Positions 21,824 through 31,032 of a DNA stretch of 64,000 nt are shown in pieces. The notes under the pieces were generated by a model, which saw nothing but the letters and a program-made list of their open reading frames with translations, was not told where the DNA came from and searched no databases. The stretch spans positions 119,847 through 183,846 of the forward strand of contig NZ_BDDQ01000003.1 of assembly GCF_002003465.1 (NCBI RefSeq). The letters run 5' to 3'. A program made the position numbers and the translations under genes. Within the stretch, counting starts at the first letter, position 1; each line of letters begins with the position of its first letter. Source of the stretch: Caenibacillus caldisaponilyticus. GTDB taxonomy: Bacteria; Bacillota; Bacilli; Bacillales; Sporolactobacillaceae.

Positions 21824-22841
21824 CGGCAAGCGCCGATAAAATAGGAGATTTCCCCGTTGCGGTCACGCCGTTTCCGCTCGGCGTGGCATCCTCCCACACC
21901 GGGCCCGAAATCTTCCAGGCGTGGCGGCTGGCGGTCACGTAAGCGCGCCCGTCGGCGGCCTCCGTGCGTGCCGGCGGCCATATTTTAGAGCGATGGGCTG
22001 TGCCGGACATCGGGTTCCGCGCATCCCGATGTACCGCCATTCCGTTGAACGCCGGGTTTTGGGCAATCCGGCTCCGGTTTCGGGCATACCATGCACCGGA
22101 AAGCGGTGTTGAGGGATTCCCTTATGCCGGTTCTCTTTGCCGCGGCGGGTTGCGGCACATCCGCTCCTCCCCGAGCCGGGCACCGAAGCCTTCTTATGGG
22201 AATAAAACGTTCAGGGACAAGGCGGTCGGCCTCGGACCATGCTTCCAACAGCAAAGCCGGCGTTTGAGTGGGTTCTCTCGGCGGCCGAAAACCTCGACGA
22301 ACAAGCCTCGCAATGATGGTCACGATCCAGAAACGATGCGCGATACCGTCCGGGCGACGGGGCATTTCCGGCGGGCATGATCCCCACGATCGGCGACAAA
22401 GCCCGGTGCATGTCTCCCCATACCGGCGAAGCAGGCGGCTTTCAAAAAGCAGTCCGCCAGTCCGCCGCTTGAAACACCGCTTGTAAAGCCAAATGCCGCC
22501 CTCGATATCCGGTTGATCCCCGCCCCTCGCCAAACAGACGTACGGGCTTTTGACCCGTGCGTTTTCTATGCGCACGCGAAGGCGCGGTGGCCAGGATGTT
22601 TGGGGCATCAAGGATTTCCGCGTGTTTCTATGGATGCCGGCGGGACGCACGGATGCGGGTCTGTTCGCCCTGTGGCCAAAGCCGAGCGGTTATCCGGCTG
22701 CGCCCGTTGTTGGAGGATGTTTGACGTCATCCGGCGCGACCAAGAGGAGCGGCGTCATGGTCATGAGAAGTCCTTTGTCATGGAAGGCTTGCCGTCCCTT
22801 ACTCATCCGCTAAAGCGGGGTTTTTCGTGCGCGTGGCCGTT
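21824..22841. other. Gene-free GC-rich stretch of 1 kb
   Basis: No convincing gene, RNA or repeat is seen. Several overlapping open frames on both strands are Arg/Pro/Gly-rich shadows of high GC with no recognisable domain or ribosome-binding site. A small hairpin with a short T-run (CCGC-TAAA-GCGG, 22807-22825) lies at the downstream end. It is unusually long for this densely packed backbone. Confidence 0.6.
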
Positions 22842-22870
22842 TTGACGGCCTTCGGGCCCTGTACTATAAT
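22842..22870 (+). promoter_or_regulatory. Sigma-A promoter of prfA
   Basis: TTGACG at 22842-22847, a 17-base spacer and TATAAT at 22865-22870; the transcript would start near 22877, about 43 bases before the prfA GTG. Confidence 0.87.
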
Positions 22871-22919
22871 GATTGTGGCATCTAGGCGAAGGTTCCGCCT
22901 TGAGGGAAGGTGAAAACCG

Positions 22920-23993
22920 GTGTTTGAACGCTTGCAGGCGTTGGAAGATCGCTATGAGAAATTAAATCAGCTGTTATCCGATCCGGAAGTGATCAACAAC
23001 CCTAATAAATTGCGCGAGTATTCGAAGGAGTCGGCCGATCTCGAGGAGACGGTGACGACTTATCGTGAATATAAATCCGTCGTCTCGGCGTGGCGGGAAG
23101 CGAAGAGCATGTTGGAAGAAGAAAAAGATCCGGAAATGAAAGAGATGATCCGGGCGGAGATTGCCGATCTGGAGGCGCGCAAGGCGTCGCTGGAAGAGCA
23201 GCTCAAGATCTTGCTCATCCCGAAAGATCCGAACGACGAGAAAAACGTCGTCGTCGAAATCCGCGCCGCGGCGGGCGGAGACGAAGCGGCGCTTTTCGCC
23301 GGCGACCTTTATAAAATGTACACCCGTTACGCGGAGTCCCAAGGCTGGCGGGTGGAAGTCATCGAAGCGAGTCCGAACGAAATCGGCGGGTTTAAAGAGA
23401 TCATTTTTATGATCAACGGCAAAGGCGCCTATTCCAAGCTGAAATTCGAAAACGGCGCCCACCGCGTGCAGCGCGTTCCCGAAACCGAGTCGGGCGGGCG
23501 CATTCATACGTCGACGGCGACCGTCGCCGTGTTGCCCGAAGCCGAGGAAATCGAAGTGGAAATCAACGAAAAGGATATCCGCGTGGATACGTTCGCGTCG
23601 AGCGGCCCCGGCGGCCAAAGCGTCAACACGACGATGTCCGCGGTTCGGCTCACGCACATTCCGACCGGCATCGTCGTCAGCTGTCAGGATGAAAAATCGC
23701 AAATTAAAAACAAAGAAAAAGCGATGAAGGTGTTGCGTGCGCGCATTTATGACAAATACCGCAAAGAAGCGGAAGCCGAATACGCCGCGACGCGCAAATC
23801 AGCGATCGGCACCGGCGACCGCTCGGAGCGGATTCGCACCTACAACTTTCCGCAAAGCCGGGTGACCGACCACCGCATCGGTTTGACGCTGCAAAAGCTC
23901 GATCAGGTTTTGAACGGCAAGCTCGATGAAATCATCGATGCCTTGATCGTGAACGAACAGGCGAAATTGATCGAACAATCGGAGGGACGCTGA
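22920..23993 (+). CDS. prfA: Peptide chain release factor 1
   Basis: RF1, 357 residues, releasing nascent chains at UAA and UAG. The GGQ motif that enters the peptidyl-transferase centre is at 231-233 ([11 protein letters not shown]), with the codon-recognition domain before it. The GTG start at 22920 follows GAGGGAAGGTGA. The stop codon overlaps the prmC start by one base, so RF1 and the methylase that modifies its GGQ glutamine are translationally coupled. Confidence 0.97.
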   Translation: MFERLQALEDRYEKLNQLLSDPEVINNPNKLREYSKESADLEETVTTYREYKSVVSAWREAKSMLEEEKDPEMKEMIRAEIADLEARKASLEEQLKILLIPKDPNDEKNVVVEIRAAAGGDEAALFAGDLYKMYTRYAESQGWRVEVIEASPNEIGGFKEIIFMINGKGAYSKLKFENGAHRVQRVPETESGGRIHTSTATVAVLPEAEEIEVEINEKDIRVDTFASSGPGGQSVNTTMSAVRLTHIPTGIVVSCQDEKSQIKNKEKAMKVLRARIYDKYRKEAEAEYAATRKSAIGTGDRSERIRTYNFPQSRVTDHRIGLTLQKLDQVLNGKLDEIIDALIVNEQAKLIEQSEGR

Positions 23994-24880
23994 TGCCGGC
24001 CATTTATGAAGCCCTGAAGCGGGCTTCTTCTTTTTTAAAAGAACGCGGCCGTGAAGCCCGCGCGGCGGAGATCCTGCTTTTGCACCGCCTCGGGAAGACG
24101 CGGAGCGAGCTGCTGGCGGATTGGCGAAAACCGCTTGCGCCGGAAGATTGGGAGTGGTTTTGCGATCGAGTGACCCGTCATGCCGACGGGGTGCCCGTCC
24201 AATACTTGACGGAGACGGAATGGTTTTTTGGCCGCGCGTTTCGCGTCACTCCGGACGTGTTGATCCCGCGTCCGGAAACCGAGGAGCTCGTCGCCGAAAC
24301 CTTAAAGCGCTTGAAAGCTTTGAGAGACGGGCCGGTGCGCGTGCTGGATGTCGGAACGGGGAGCGGCGTGATTGCCGTCACCTTGGCGCTTGAGCATGCG
24401 GACTGCGAGGTCACCGCCGTCGACCTATCGCGGGAGGCGCTTGCGGTCGCCCGCGATAACGCCGAACGCCTCGGCGCCCGCGTTCGCTTCGTCCACGGGG
24501 ATTTGTTGTCGCCGTTTTTGGCCGCGGGCGAGACGTTCGATTGTATCGTCTCGAACCCGCCCTATATCCCGAGCCAAGAGATCGGGCGGCTGGATCCTCT
24601 GGTAAAGGATCACGAGCCGCGCCTGGCATTGGACGGCGGCAGCGACGGCCTGGAGGTCTATCGCAGGCTGTGCCGCGATTTGCCACAGGTGCTTCGCCGC
24701 CCGGGGTTGGTGGCGTTTGAAATCGGGGAAGGGCAAGGCCGCGCCGTCGCCGAAATACTCGCCGCCGCCTTTTCCTCCCACGCGGATATAGAAATATTGA
24801 AGGACATCAACGGGCATGAACGCATAGTGCTGGCCCGTATCGATACAAACGGGCTTTACGGGGTGAACGCCGGCGCCTGA
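23993..24880 (+). CDS. prmC: Release-factor glutamine N5-methyltransferase
   Basis: PrmC/HemK, 295 residues, methylating the GGQ glutamine of release factors using SAM. The N-terminal helical substrate domain is followed by VLDVGTGSGVIAV (SAM binding) and the catalytic NPPY at 188-191. Start and upstream stop share a base (TGATG), the usual prfA-prmC coupling. Confidence 0.96.
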   Translation: MPAIYEALKRASSFLKERGREARAAEILLLHRLGKTRSELLADWRKPLAPEDWEWFCDRVTRHADGVPVQYLTETEWFFGRAFRVTPDVLIPRPETEELVAETLKRLKALRDGPVRVLDVGTGSGVIAVTLALEHADCEVTAVDLSREALAVARDNAERLGARVRFVHGDLLSPFLAAGETFDCIVSNPPYIPSQEIGRLDPLVKDHEPRLALDGGSDGLEVYRRLCRDLPQVLRRPGLVAFEIGEGQGRAVAEILAAAFSSHADIEILKDINGHERIVLARIDTNGLYGVNAGA

Positions 24881-25045
24881 ACGGTGCGAAGCGGACGGCC
24901 GGCCGATCGCTCATGGTCGGCGCCCGAGGTTTTAGAATAAGAGAGTTTGGAAGCCGGTCATTTGCGATTTGTGAGCCGTGTTTTTGTTGTCGGCATGAAA
25001 AAGAATGCCCGCCTTTTACCCGGCGAAAAAAATCCCGCTGTCTGC

Positions 25046-25074
25046 GTTTAAGCGGCTAAGCTTCTGCCCATAAT
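25046..25074 (+). promoter_or_regulatory. Sigma-F promoter of spoIIR
   Basis: GTTTA at 25046-25050 fits the sigma-F -35 GywTA. A 15-base spacer separates it from GCCCATAAT at 25066-25074, which fits the -10 GgnnAnAnT at all but the second G. spoIIR is a known forespore sigma-F gene. Transcription would begin near 25081. Confidence 0.68.
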
Positions 25075-25136
25075 GGCGGATAGAAGAGCGGGAGCGATCG
25101 AACGTCGCTCTCTTTAAAAAGAAGCGGGGGAGAAGC

Positions 25137-25775
25137 ATGGCGGGGAAAAAGGTGTTCATCGGACTTTTATCGTTGTTTCTTTTTCTTGTTTTCACCCATG
25201 CGGGCAATCTATCAAAAGCCGACAACGGAAATGAGAGAATCCCGGATGATGCCATTCGCCTGAGGATTTTGGCCAACAGCAATTCGGCCGCCGACCAAGC
25301 AACCAAACGGGCGATCCGCGATGCGGTCAAACGCGACGTTGACCGGTGGGTGCGGGAATTGACGTCGGCGGAAGCGGCGAAACGGGTCATCCGTTCCCAT
25401 CTCGACGACGTTCGCCGGACGGTGCGGGAAACGTTGAGCGAAAAAGGCGTGCATGAATCGTTTACCGTCACTTTCGGAAAAGCCGTATTCCCGACGAAAA
25501 TGTACGGCGGTTACGTGTATCCGGCGGGCCGCTATGACGCGCTCGTCATCACATTGGGCGCCGGAAAGGGAGCCAACTGGTGGTGCGTGTTGTTTCCGCC
25601 CCTTTGTTTTCTTGATTTTTCCAACGGGGATGCCGTCAAACCGGACGTGGAAAAAGCGGAGGCTAGCGGCCATGGCGGGCAACGGCCGGACGCGCAACAC
25701 GACGTGAAAGTGGAGTTTTTCTTGGCAAACATCATCCATTCGGTCATCGGTTTTTTTAAAGGGCTTTTCTCTTAG
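25137..25775 (+). CDS. spoIIR: Stage II sporulation protein R
   Basis: SpoIIR, 212 residues, made in the forespore under sigma-F and secreted into the intermembrane space, where it triggers SpoIIGA to process pro-sigma-E in the mother cell. A signal peptide covers about residues 1-23 (KKVFIGLLSLFLFLVFTHA). The family core RLRILANSNSAADQATKRAIRD and the GANWWCVLFPPLCFLDF motif are clear. A short hydrophobic C-terminus (HSVIGFFKGLFS) ends the protein. The ATG follows GCGGGGGAGAAGC. Confidence 0.95.
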   Translation: MAGKKVFIGLLSLFLFLVFTHAGNLSKADNGNERIPDDAIRLRILANSNSAADQATKRAIRDAVKRDVDRWVRELTSAEAAKRVIRSHLDDVRRTVRETLSEKGVHESFTVTFGKAVFPTKMYGGYVYPAGRYDALVITLGAGKGANWWCVLFPPLCFLDFSNGDAVKPDVEKAEASGHGGQRPDAQHDVKVEFFLANIIHSVIGFFKGLFS

Positions 25776-25778
25776 TGT

Positions 25779-25831
25779 TTCAGATAACCGCTCGAAAAAA
25801 AGAAAACGGCAGGAGCGCACGGTTATCTGAA
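25779..25831 (+). repeat. 12-bp inverted repeat after spoIIR
   Basis: TTCAGATAACCG at 25779-25790 is perfectly repeated in inverted form at 25820-25831, with 29 bases between. It begins four bases after the spoIIR stop. Without a T-run it is a weak terminator candidate; alternatively it is a protein-binding palindrome next to the DnaA boxes. Confidence 0.5.
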
Positions 25832-25879
25832 CGCATTTAAAATGTTTTAAAATACATAAAGATAAAGCTTGTTTGGCTA

Positions 25880-25921
25880 TTATGCACAGGCGGATGGAGG
25901 TTATCCACAAAAAGTGGATAA
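25880..25921 (+). promoter_or_regulatory. DnaA-box cluster upstream of ywlC
   Basis: Two boxes fully matching TTATNCACA lie at 25880-25888 (TTATGCACA) and 25901-25909 (TTATCCACA), 21 bases apart, two helical turns. A third, inverted box with one mismatch is at 25913-25921. The last two form a perfect 10-bp palindrome, GGTTATCCAC-AAAAA-GTGGATAACC. The region upstream of ywlC is, to my knowledge, one of the DnaA-binding clusters outside oriC in B. subtilis, where such clusters titrate DnaA. Confidence 0.7.
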
Positions 25922-25963
25922 CCTTTCAGCCGTTCAGAAGTGCACGGAATGGGGGAAGCGTTC

Positions 25964-26998
25964 ATGACGATCGTCTGGAAAGTCGATCCCGATGCGGCAA
26001 ATTTGACGGACGACCCGGGGATCCGGGAAGCGGGGCTGCGGATCAAAAGAGGAGAAACCGTCGCCTTTCCGACCGAAACCGTTTACGGTCTCGGCGCCAA
26101 TGCCCTTTCTAATGAAGCGGTGCAAAAAATATTTGAAGCGAAGGGGCGGCCGGGGGATAATCCGTTGATCGTCCATATTTCCGATCGGGTGCAATTGAAA
26201 GATTTGGTGCTGTCTGTCCCTCGGGAAGCCGAGGTGCTGATGGACGCTTTTTGGCCGGGGCCGTTGACGATCGTTTTTCCGGCGTCGGGCCGGGTGGCGG
26301 ATAAGGTGACCGCCGGCTTGCCAACCGTCGCGGTGCGGATGCCCGACCATCCCGTCGCCCGCGCGCTCATCGAAGCGGCGGGCGTTCCGATTGCGGCGCC
26401 GTCGGCAAACCGTTCGGGAAGGCCGAGCCCGACGACGGCCGCTCACGTCTTGGAAGATTTAACCGGCCGGATTGCGGGGATTCTCGACGGCGGGGCGACC
26501 GGCGTCGGCGTGGAATCCACCGTCGTCGATGCGACGGTTCGCCCGTTGACCATTTTAAGGCCGGGGGGCGTCACTCGGGAACAATTGGTTGCGTGCGTCG
26601 GCGAAGTCGAAAGCGACGCGGCGTTGACGACGCCGGACGCCAAACCGAAAGCGCCGGGCATGAAATACCGCCATTATGCCCCGAAAGCGCCGGTTTATTT
26701 GGTGACCGGGGACTGCGAGCGCGTGCGGCGTTTCGTCCGTCAAGCCAAAGCCGAGGGCAAGGCGGTTGGGGTGCTGACGACCGCGGAACATCGCGACGCT
26801 TATCCGGATGCGGATTTTGTCGCCGTTGCCGGCCGCCGCACGGATTTGGCGACCGTGGCGCACGGTCTTTATGACGCCTTGCGCGCGTTTGACAGCCGGG
26901 CGCTGGACGTCATCTTCAGCGAAACGTTTGAGCGCGCCGGCATCGGTGAAGCGATCATGAACCGGTTGAACAAAGCCGCCGCCCACCGCGTGTTATGA
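25964..26998 (+). CDS. ywlC: Threonylcarbamoyl-AMP synthase (Sua5/YwlC)
   Basis: Sua5-type L-threonylcarbamoyladenylate synthase, 344 residues, making the TC-AMP intermediate for t6A37 in tRNAs that read ANN codons. The N-terminal YrdC domain (RGETVAFPTETVYGLGANAL, KGRPGDNPLIVH, APSANRSGRPSPT) is joined to the C-terminal Sua5 domain (APGMKYRHYAPKAPV). The ATG at 25964 follows GGGGGAAG; the earlier GTG at 25940 lacks a site. A DnaA-box cluster lies just upstream. Confidence 0.95.
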   Translation: MTIVWKVDPDAANLTDDPGIREAGLRIKRGETVAFPTETVYGLGANALSNEAVQKIFEAKGRPGDNPLIVHISDRVQLKDLVLSVPREAEVLMDAFWPGPLTIVFPASGRVADKVTAGLPTVAVRMPDHPVARALIEAAGVPIAAPSANRSGRPSPTTAAHVLEDLTGRIAGILDGGATGVGVESTVVDATVRPLTILRPGGVTREQLVACVGEVESDAALTTPDAKPKAPGMKYRHYAPKAPVYLVTGDCERVRRFVRQAKAEGKAVGVLTTAEHRDAYPDADFVAVAGRRTDLATVAHGLYDALRAFDSRALDVIFSETFERAGIGEAIMNRLNKAAAHRVL

Positions 26999-27243
26999 GC
27001 CGTCTTAAGTGCTCTTCTTAAGGCGCCGGATTCCCTTTTAAAGGCATCCGGCCGCTCCCACGGACCGATGGAACGAGAAGCGCCTCTGCCCGATCGAAAA
27101 ACATGCGCTGCAAGCCGGCGCGAGAACGTCGCCCCTTTATTTGGCGGATCGGTGCTTTCCGCCAAGCCGGGCGCCGTGGCCCGATTCTAAACCGCCTCGG
27201 ACATGCATACGTTATTTTAGCGGCATGTAAGGAGGCGGGCACG

Positions 27244-27804
27244 TTGATTTCAGCCACGTTTATCGGACCTGTATTCGCTTTGCTGATGATGGCTGTCGCC
27301 GTCGGCATGGATGCTTTTTCAGTCAGCATGGGCATGGGCATGATCGGGCTCAGGCTCAGGCAAATCATCCACATCGGATTCTTGATCGGAACCTTTCATG
27401 TGATCATGCCTTTGACCGGCATGATCATTGGCCATATCCTCTCCGAACATTTCGGGTGGGTCGCCCAGAGGGCGGGAGGCATTTTGCTTCTCATCCTCGG
27501 GGCGCAAATGGTGCTTTCTTCGCTTCGCGATCAAGAAAAACATGTGCTTCAGCCCGCCGGAATCGGGATGTTGGTGTTCGCCGTCAGCGTCAGTTTGGAC
27601 AGTTTTTCCGTCGGATTAAGCCTTGGCATATTCGGCGCCCGCGTTCTCATCACGGTCGTCTTTTTCGGCTTGGTGACGACGGTCATGACGTGGTGCGGCC
27701 TGCTCGTCGGCCGCAAGTTTCAGCACGTGTTCGGTTCTTACAGCGAAGCGCTCGGCGGTTGCATTCTTTTCGCTTTCGGCATCAAGCTTTTTCTATATAA
27801 ATAA
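27244..27804 (+). CDS. mntP: Manganese efflux pump MntP
   Basis: MntP-family transporter, 186 residues, six predicted membrane helices in two repeats. The two conserved acidic motifs are AVGMDAFSVSMGMG (about residues 18-31) and VSLDSFSVGLSLG. It corresponds to B. subtilis ywlD, next to ywlC. The TTG at 27244 follows TAAGGAGG; no ATG in frame gives a correct N-terminus. I found no yybP-ykoY manganese riboswitch in the 245 bases upstream, so metal control, if any, is elsewhere. Confidence 0.93.
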   Translation: MISATFIGPVFALLMMAVAVGMDAFSVSMGMGMIGLRLRQIIHIGFLIGTFHVIMPLTGMIIGHILSEHFGWVAQRAGGILLLILGAQMVLSSLRDQEKHVLQPAGIGMLVFAVSVSLDSFSVGLSLGIFGARVLITVVFFGLVTTVMTWCGLLVGRKFQHVFGSYSEALGGCILFAFGIKLFLYK

Positions 27805-27943
27805 GAAATGATGTCCGGTCCAAGGGCATGTCATGCCGCCGTCCGAGAGGCGGTGCGTTTCTCCAAACATTCGGGATGGGCTTCCGGGCTTCGTCTTTAA
27901 AGGAAGGGTCCGCTGACCGCTGTTGGGATGATCATTTTCCATG

Positions 27944-27964
27944 CGCCTGTCGAAGGCGTTTTTT
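27944..27964 (+). terminator. Terminator after mntP
   Basis: A short stem CGCCT-GTCGA-AGGCG is followed by six T residues, 140 bases after the mntP stop. Confidence 0.75.
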
Positions 27965-28223
27965 AGTACACACCCGGTTAAAATAAGGAGGTCGACAAAG
28001 CCCAAGTTGGAGGGTATGGAAAATAACCCCATCCTATCGTCCGAATTTTTTTTGCTAAACCGTGCCATTCACGCGGAGATTGATGTATGATAATGAGCGA
28101 AAACGATGTGCCGGTCCCGCGCCTGCACGACGAGGCGGTGCCTCGGCGCCCCGGGGACCGGACGTAAGGACAGACGGAGCATTTTTAAACATCCACCGGC
28201 AAAATGAAGCGGGGAGTGATGGA
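27965..28223 (+). other. Gap before ywlE
   Basis: No supported gene. It contains an AAGGAGG ribosome-binding-like site at about 27985 without a start codon at proper distance, and a 24-codon open frame at 28016 judged spurious. No promoter is evident. Confidence 0.4.
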
Positions 28224-28826
28224 GTGAAAAATATTTTATTCGTATGTACGGGCAATACCTGCCGCAGCCCGATGGCCGCTGCGCTTCTGCGGCAAAAGGC
28301 GGCAGATCGTTACGCCGTTCAATCGGCCGGGATCTTTGCGCTGGACGGCCAGAACGCTCATCCCAATGTCGAAAAGGTGCTGGCGAAACGCGGCATCCCA
28401 TTCGATCATCGTTCACAATCTTTGACGAAAGAGCTCGTCGATTGGGCCGATCTCATCATAACGATGACGATGGGACACAAAACCATGATTTTGGAGCGTT
28501 ATCCTGAAGCGACGGACAAAACCTTCACTTTAAAAGAGTTTGCCGCCGATCCGAAGGAACGTCAGGAATGGCAAAAAGCGGTCGCCGATTGGATGGCGAA
28601 GCGCACGGAATACAACCGCCTCAAGCGCGATGAACAACCGGACTCCGAGGCGTTAAAAGAACTTGAAGAAGCCGTTCGTCAGGCCGAAACACGCGTGCAA
28701 GCCTTGCAAGATCGGATGCAGGATTGGGATGTCCCTGATCCTTTCGGGGCGCCCGAGGAAATATACGACAAGGTCTGTCGGGAATTGGAAACCTTGATTG
28801 AACGATTTTTGGAGAAGGATGTCTGA
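28224..28826 (+). CDS. ywlE: Protein-arginine phosphatase YwlE with a helical insertion
   Basis: Low-molecular-weight phosphatase of the YwlE family, which removes phosphate from arginine on proteins tagged by McsB. The P-loop is CTGNTCRS with nucleophile Cys8 and Arg14; Thr12 matches the residue that gives phospho-arginine specificity. The general acid sits in DPFG at 172-175. At 200 residues it is about 50 longer than B. subtilis YwlE (150). The excess is a charged, heptad-like helical segment at about 108-167, between TLKEF and the acid loop. The GTG start follows GGGGAG. B. subtilis has rpiB (ywlF) after ywlE; here it is absent. Confidence 0.93.
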   Translation: MKNILFVCTGNTCRSPMAAALLRQKAADRYAVQSAGIFALDGQNAHPNVEKVLAKRGIPFDHRSQSLTKELVDWADLIITMTMGHKTMILERYPEATDKTFTLKEFAADPKERQEWQKAVADWMAKRTEYNRLKRDEQPDSEALKELEEAVRQAETRVQALQDRMQDWDVPDPFGAPEEIYDKVCRELETLIERFLEKDV

Positions 28827-28884
28827 CTTTTCCCGGGAAATGATGAAAATTGTAATCTAAGAAATGAAAGGAAAAAGGAACGCA

Positions 28885-29460
28885 ATGGAATTGGATGAGC
28901 TTCAGAGAATACGCGAACAAACACTCACCGTTTTACATGCATTAAATCGGGAAATGCCGCTTTCGGAAGAGCATGTTTTGGTGGTCGGGGCGAGCACGAG
29001 CGAAGTCCTTGGTCAGCACATCGGTTCCGCCGGCTCGATGGACGTCGCCAAGGCGATTTACGCCGCTTTAGAAACCTTTCGCGCCGAAACCGGCGTGCAG
29101 CTCGCTTTCCAATGTTGTGAGCATTTGAATCGCGCGCTCGTCGTCGAGAGAAAAACCGCGAAGGAAAGAGGTCTGGAAATCGTCACCGTCATTCCGGTCC
29201 GCTCCGCAGGAGGCGCGATGGCCACGTATGCTTACAATAAATTAGACGATCCGGTGGTCGTCGAAGCGATTAAAGCGGATTGCGGCATCGACATCGGCGA
29301 CACGTTTATCGGCATGCATTTGAAACCCGTCGTCGTTCCCGTCCGTTGCGAAGTGACGGAAATCGGTCACGCGCACGTGTCGATCGCGCGGACGCGGCCG
29401 AAACTGATCGGCGGGGAGCGCGCGGTTTATCCCGAACGGGAAAAGGTCAATCATTTTTAA
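28885..29460 (+). CDS. ywlG: UPF0340 / DUF436 protein YwlG
   Basis: YwlG family, 191 residues, function unknown. Conserved stretches include VVGASTSEVLGQHIGSAGS, AFQCCEHLNRALVVE, VRSAGGAMATYAY and FIGMHLKPVVVPVR. The ATG at 28885 follows AAGGAA; the ATG seven codons earlier has a poorer site. It lies 58 bases after ywlE and before glyA, as in other Bacillus. Confidence 0.92.
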   Translation: MELDELQRIREQTLTVLHALNREMPLSEEHVLVVGASTSEVLGQHIGSAGSMDVAKAIYAALETFRAETGVQLAFQCCEHLNRALVVERKTAKERGLEIVTVIPVRSAGGAMATYAYNKLDDPVVVEAIKADCGIDIGDTFIGMHLKPVVVPVRCEVTEIGHAHVSIARTRPKLIGGERAVYPEREKVNHF

Positions 29461-29535
29461 TCGGCAGCGGTTGAGGGACGACGGATCCATCACCATATAA
29501 AATCGGGGAAAAAGACATGGAGAGGACGTGACGAT

Positions 29536-30777
29536 ATGGAAGCCCTCAAAGAACGTGATCGGGAAGTTTTTGACGCCATTCAGAAGGAGCTGGACCGCCA
29601 GCGGCATAAAATCGAATTGATCGCTTCCGAAAATTTTGTCAGCGAGGCGGTCTTGCAAGCGGCCGGCTCGGTGCTCACCAACAAGTACGCCGAAGGGTAT
29701 CCCGGACGGCGCTACTATGGCGGCTGTGAATACGTCGACATCGTCGAAAATCTCGCCCGGGAACGCGCGAAAAAATTGTTCGGGGCGGAACACGTCAATG
29801 TTCAGCCGCACTCCGGCGCCCAAGCCAACATGGCGGTCTATTACACCGTCCTCGAGCCCGGCGATACGGTGCTCGGCATGAATTTGTCCCATGGCGGCCA
29901 TTTGACGCACGGCAGTCCGGTCAATTTCAGCGGTACATTGTATCGCTTTGTGGATTACGGCGTCGATCCCGTCACCCACCGTATTGATTACGATGATGTT
30001 TTGGAAAAGGCAAAGGCGCACCGTCCTAAATTGATCGTCGCGGGCGCCAGCGCGTATCCGAGGGAAATCGATTTTAAAAAATTCCGCGAAATCGCCGATG
30101 AAGTGGGCGCCTATTTAATGGTCGACATGGCCCATATCGCCGGACTTGTGGCGGCAAGGCTTCATCCGAACCCCGTTCCCTACGCGGATTTCGTCACGAC
30201 GACGACGCATAAAACGCTCCGCGGTCCGCGCGGCGGCATGATCCTCTGCAAAGAAAAGTACGCGAAAAAACTCGACAAGGCGGTGTTTCCGGGCATCCAG
30301 GGCGGTCCGCTCATGCACATCATCGCGGCGAAAGCCGTCGCTCTGGGCGAAGCGCTCGAACCGTCTTTTACCGAATACGCACAACAAATCGTCAACAATG
30401 CCAAGCGCTTTGCGGACGAGCTCAAGGCGGGCGGTCTCACGCTCGTCTCAGGCGGCACCGACAACCATCTCGTTTTGATCGACGTCCGCAATCTGGGGCT
30501 GACCGGCAAAGCCGCGGAAAAAGCGCTTGATGAAGTCGGCATCACGACCAATAAGAACACGATTCCATTCGATCCGGAAAGTCCTTTTGTCACGAGCGGC
30601 ATCCGCACCGGCACGGCGGCGGTGACGACGCGCGGCTTTAAGGAAGAAGAAATGACGGAAGTCGCCCGGATGATCATCGACGTGCTGAAAAACGCCGACG
30701 ATCCCGCCAAGTTGGCCGAAGTCAAAGAACGGGTCATCGCGCTGACCAACCGTTTCCCGCTTTATCCGAAATTATGA
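29536..30777 (+). CDS. glyA: Serine hydroxymethyltransferase
   Basis: PLP enzyme of 413 residues interconverting serine and glycine with tetrahydrofolate, the main one-carbon source. The PLP lysine is K226 in [24 protein letters not shown] and the YGGCEYVD region bind substrate. The ATG follows GAGAGGACGTGACG. It is closed by a strong terminator before upp. Confidence 0.98.
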   Translation: MEALKERDREVFDAIQKELDRQRHKIELIASENFVSEAVLQAAGSVLTNKYAEGYPGRRYYGGCEYVDIVENLARERAKKLFGAEHVNVQPHSGAQANMAVYYTVLEPGDTVLGMNLSHGGHLTHGSPVNFSGTLYRFVDYGVDPVTHRIDYDDVLEKAKAHRPKLIVAGASAYPREIDFKKFREIADEVGAYLMVDMAHIAGLVAARLHPNPVPYADFVTTTTHKTLRGPRGGMILCKEKYAKKLDKAVFPGIQGGPLMHIIAAKAVALGEALEPSFTEYAQQIVNNAKRFADELKAGGLTLVSGGTDNHLVLIDVRNLGLTGKAAEKALDEVGITTNKNTIPFDPESPFVTSGIRTGTAAVTTRGFKEEEMTEVARMIIDVLKNADDPAKLAEVKERVIALTNRFPLYPKL

Positions 30778-30814
30778 TGCGCGTTCAGTCTAAGCCGGAA
30801 AACAACGGCTGTAG

Positions 30815-30841
30815 GATCGCCCATGCGGCGATCTTTTTTTA
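30815..30841 (+). terminator. Terminator after glyA
   Basis: A perfect 7-bp stem GATCGCC-CATGC-GGCGATC followed by seven to eight T residues. Confidence 0.92.
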
Positions 30842-30944
30842 TAGCGACACCTGTGCCTGAAAAGTGGGCGTTTCCGGCTGTCTTTGGATGATGAAAGGCT
30901 TCGGTTTAACGGTAATTAGCAATATATGGTGATTACACGCTTCG

Positions 30945-30973
30945 TTTGCAGTTGCCGCGGTTTTTCTGTAAAA
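30945..30973 (+). promoter_or_regulatory. Sigma-A promoter of upp
   Basis: TTGCAG at 30945-30950, a 17-base spacer, TAAAAT at 30968-30973; a leader of about 50 bases to the upp ATG. Confidence 0.78.
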
Positions 30974-31032
30974 TTTGTCGGGAGGCTGGTTTGACGGAAA
31001 CGCAGAAGATGTGAGGAATAGAGGAGGCCATT

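Noticed and set aside
21985..22650. 221-codon minus-strand frame between tdk and prfA
   Set aside because: Arg/Pro/Cys-rich translation typical of random GC-rich DNA, with no start signal or domain.
26999..27243. Manganese riboswitch (yybP-ykoY) before mntP
   Set aside because: Searched by eye for the conserved loops; none present.
28016..28090. 24-codon frame starting MENNPILSS before ywlE
   Set aside because: The purine-rich site lies too close to the ATG, the peptide matches nothing known to me, and no promoter is visible.
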